Assembly: GCF_033807575.1 (NCBI RefSeq)
Contig: NC_084726.1
Span: 3,162,001 to 3,226,000 of the forward strand
DNA length: 64,000 nt
Reading direction: 5' to 3'
Source of the DNA: Cydia pomonella
Lineage: Eukaryota; Arthropoda; Insecta; Lepidoptera; Tortricidae
The notes under the pieces were generated by a model, which saw only the letters and a program-made list of their open reading frames with translations, was not told the DNA's origin and ran no database searches. Both the position numbers and the translations under genes were made by a program. Of this stretch, positions 61,397 through 64,000 are shown piece after piece. How positions within the stretch are numbered: the stretch's first letter is position 1; each line of letters begins with the position of its first letter.

Positions 61397-64000
61397 TCAC
61401 GGGCGATAATAATCTGGGAAGGTTACCCGTCGGCCTGATCTGGTATGCTTTATTATTTTTCCTTTCTGTGGTTCTTTTTCTATATCTTTTTTACTCATAT
61501 TTCTCTTTTCTTTCACAGACTTCGGTGTATTCTCTTTTTCAGGATTTCTTTCTCTTTCAGGTTGATTTCCAGTACCAGACGTCGGCTCAGCTAACAGGTA
61601 AGCTGGTTTTAAGCGATCGATGGTTACGGTGTTGGTCTTTCCGTTCACCCGTATTTTAAAAACCTTCTCTCCTCTTTCCAGAACTGCGTGTGGTCCTGTG
61701 TAAGCTGGTTTTAGCGCGCCACGCACAGCGTCTTCCCTTAAGAAAACGTGGGTGGATGTTGCCAAGTCTTTGAATATAAACGTCTTCTTCTGACCATGCC
61801 TAGAAGTAGGCACAGGTTGAAGTTTATGGGTTATATTCTTCAGGCGTGCAGTGAAGTCGGTGAGGTCGGTTGTGGTGTCGGTACTGGGCTGGAAAAATTC
61901 CCCAGGCAGTCGGAGCGGTTCGCCGTATACCAGCTCTGCAGAAGAAGCTTGCAGCTCTTCCTTAAAAGCGCTCCTTACTTCCATCAGGACCAATGGTAAG
62001 GCTTCTGTCCAGCTTTCTTGAGCATGACATATGATTGCTGCTTTCAACTGCCTATGGAATCTCTCCAAAATTCCATTGCAGGCAGGATGGTATGCAGTTG
62101 TGCGTCGATGCTTGTAACCGATGATCTTCGCCAAATAATTAAATAGAGCTGATTCGAATTGTGCTCCTCGATCCGTCACTATATCTATAGGGCAACCGAA
62201 TCTGGAGATCCACGTAGTGAGCAGTGATTTCGCCACTGTTTCTGCAGTTATATCCATCATTGGTATCGCCTCCGGCCATCGAGTAAAGCGGTCGATAGCA
62301 GTGAGGCAGTAACGAAACCCTTGAGAAGGAGGCAGCGGTCCTACTATGTCAATATGCACATGGGTAAACCTAGCTTTAGGTAACTGGTACGTACCCAAAG
62401 GTGCTTGAACATGCCTTGTTATCTTTGACCTCTGACAGGCCAAGCAGGCCCGAGCCCATTCGCGACAATCTTTGTTTAAGCTCGGCCATATGAATCGCTC
62501 GGCTACAAGTTTCGTAGATGCCTTGATCCCAGGATGGCTAAGTGAGTGTAGGCTGTTAAATACTTGCCGTCTATACTCTGGAGTCACATGTGGTCTGAGT
62601 GCCGAGGTGCTGTCGTCACAGTAGAGTGCTGTAGATGACCCTGGTATAGTCAGCTTCCTTAGGCTGATGCTGTACCCAGTGTCTCCCTCCAAGATCTGCC
62701 TGAGTTCCTGGTCAGTCTCTTGTGCCTTGGCGAGGATGGACAGATCGACTGGTTTCTCAAGCTCCTCGATTCTGGACAAGGTGTCTGCCACGACGTTATT
62801 TTTCCCGGAGATATGTCTGATGTCAGTCGTAAATTGGGAAATGTAGTCGAGGTGTCGGAACTGTCTCGGCGAGCAATTTGACTTGCTGTTTGTGAAGGCA
62901 AAACACAACGGCTTGTGGTCTGTGAAGACGGTGAATACTCGCGCCTCCAGCATATGCTTAAAATACCTGATCGAGTTGTAGATCGCTAGCAGTTCGCGGT
63001 CATAGGGCGAGTATTTCCGTTGTGCCGAACTGAGCTTCTTGGAGTAGAATGCTAGTGGCTGCCATGCGTCGCCTTTCCATTGTTGAAGTACTCCGCCTGC
63101 AGCTGTGTCGGAAGCGTCTGTAACGAGCGCAAGATGAGCATCAGGATCAGGGTGCGCTAACATTGCGGCTTGGCAGAGGCTAGATTTGCAGTCGAGGAAA
63201 GCTTTCATCTGGTCATCTTTCAGGTCGACTGGTTGTGATCCTCTAACTGAGCCGGTGAGTAACTCGTGCAGCGGAGCTTGGAGCTGGGCGGCTTGGGGTA
63301 TAAACCGACGATAAAAGTTTATCATCCCTAGGAACCTCCTAAGTTCTTTAACGGTTTTGGGCGTAGGGAATGACTGAACGGCTTCTACTTTGGTTTCCAG
63401 GGGCTTCGTGCCATCGGCTGTGATGTGATACCCTAAGAACTTGATCTCTGGAACTCCGAAGACACACTTTGATGGATTGATAACCATGCCGTACTCTCTC
63501 AACTTGGTAAAGAGCTGTCGTAAGTGATCTTCGTGCGTTGCTTCATCAGGCGAAAAGATGAGAAAATCGTCCAGATAGGCATAAACAAAGTCCATCCCTC
63601 TCATGACCTCGTCGACAAAGCGCTGAAACGTTTGTCCTGCATTTCTGAGACCGAAGGTCATAAAGGGAAATTCATACAGCCCAAATGGTGTCGAAATTGC
63701 TGTCTTTGGTATGTCTTCCGCGTTGACAGGTATTTGGTTGTAGGCCTTGATCAAGTCGATTGTCGAGAAGACCTTACATCCGGCGAGCTGGTGTGAGAAA
63801 TCATGGATGTGACGAATAGGATAGCGATCTGGAACAGTCCTGGCATTCAATTGCCTATAGTCACCGCAAGGTCTCCAGCCATTATCTTTCTTAGGTGCCA
63901 GATGCAGTGGCGAAGACCAAGGACTTAGTGACGGTCTGGCAGTTCCACACTTGAGCATGGACTCAAACTCCTGTTTGGCTATCTTGAGTTTGTCTGGTGC
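61397..64000 (-). CDS. pol: Ty3/gypsy Pol polyprotein, 3' part (RT-RNase H-integrase)
   Basis: One uninterrupted frame of 867 codons runs from the window edge to TGA at 61397-61399, so the 5' part (gag, protease) lies beyond. Residue numbers count from the Met at 63958. Reverse transcriptase: catalytic Asp68 in STIDLIKAY and YLDD at 128-131. RNase H: Asp281 (VTDASD), Glu322 and Asp347 (FTDHKP). Integrase: zinc site His471, His475, Cys505, Cys508; catalytic Asp537 (HIDIVGP), Asp596 (VTDRGAQF), Glu632 (NGILERFH). A GPF/Y-type module (YTGPHAVLERGEKVFKI) follows, then a basic tail ending RSGRRVTFPDYYRP. No chromodomain and no env follow. All catalytic residues are present. The motif pattern is closest to the CsRn1/Kabuki lineage known from Bombyx, which is inference. 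The element makes and integrates its own DNA copy. Confidence 0.96.
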   Translation of the reverse strand, partial: APDKLKIAKQEFESMLKCGTARPSLSPWSSPLHLAPKKDNGWRPCGDYRQLNARTVPDRYPIRHIHDFSHQLAGCKVFSTIDLIKAYNQIPVNAEDIPKTAISTPFGLYEFPFMTFGLRNAGQTFQRFVDEVMRGMDFVYAYLDDFLIFSPDEATHEDHLRQLFTKLREYGMVINPSKCVFGVPEIKFLGYHITADGTKPLETKVEAVQSFPTPKTVKELRRFLGMINFYRRFIPQAAQLQAPLHELLTGSVRGSQPVDLKDDQMKAFLDCKSSLCQAAMLAHPDPDAHLALVTDASDTAAGGVLQQWKGDAWQPLAFYSKKLSSAQRKYSPYDRELLAIYNSIRYFKHMLEARVFTVFTDHKPLCFAFTNSKSNCSPRQFRHLDYISQFTTDIRHISGKNNVVADTLSRIEELEKPVDLSILAKAQETDQELRQILEGDTGYSISLRKLTIPGSSTALYCDDSTSALRPHVTPEYRRQVFNSLHSLSHPGIKASTKLVAERFIWPSLNKDCREWARACLACQRSKITRHVQAPLGTYQLPKARFTHVHIDIVGPLPPSQGFRYCLTAIDRFTRWPEAIPMMDITAETVAKSLLTTWISRFGCPIDIVTDRGAQFESALFNYLAKIIGYKHRRTTAYHPACNGILERFHRQLKAAIICHAQESWTEALPLVLMEVRSAFKEELQASSAELVYGEPLRLPGEFFQPSTDTTTDLTDFTARLKNITHKLQPVPTSRHGQKKTFIFKDLATSTHVFLREDAVRGALKPAYTGPHAVLERGEKVFKIRVNGKTNTVTIDRLKPAYLLAEPTSGTGNQPERERNPEKENTPKSVKEKRNMSKKDIEKEPQKGKIIKHTRSGRRVTFPDYYRP

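Overview
The window reads as nuclear DNA of an insect, most likely a moth or butterfly. It is AT-rich, has introns with GT/AG boundaries, and is packed with interspersed repeats whose sequence style matches Lepidoptera: tRNA-derived SINEs, 5'-truncated non-LTR retrotransposon ends, short palindromic DNA elements and a Ty3/gypsy element. The organism call is inference from repeat style. Repeat names such as 'SINE-A' and 'R-family' are local labels, not database names.

Only one complete host gene is convincing. It is a three-exon MADF-BESS protein of 230 residues on the + strand (21241-24618), with all splice sites resolved in phase. Its first intron holds two degraded copies of exon 1 that keep the splice donor, a hAT-like element with a second retroelement nested in it, and three palindromic elements. 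A second host locus is suggested by a possible last coding exon at 52860-53042.

Layout: 0-4 kb has a SINE, a local repeat array and LINE remnants. 4-13 kb is AT-rich with SINEs, a TTAA-flanked inverted-repeat element and a SINE carrying a TA-flanked insertion. 13-19 kb has three dead LINE 3' ends. 20-26 kb is the MADF-BESS locus. 27-40 kb has SINEs, minisatellites, tandem duplications and LINE ends. 40.9-41.6 kb is a pair of tandem arrays. 43-55 kb has palindromic elements, several nested in one another. 57-60 kb has more SINEs and LINE ends. 60.86-64 kb is the 3' half of a Ty3/gypsy element on the - strand, with an intact RT-RNase H-integrase frame running off the window edge.

The strongest unusual signals are: (1) a 60-nt hairpin inside the coding end of a LINE family, seen in four copies with a compensating base-pair change between subfamilies; (2) a recurring class of elements, each built from one self-complementary word repeated many times, one of which has hAT-style ends and target duplication; (3) decoy exon copies inside the MADF-BESS intron; (4) stacked insertions with readable target duplications. 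No CRISPR array, rRNA gene or functional tRNA gene was found.
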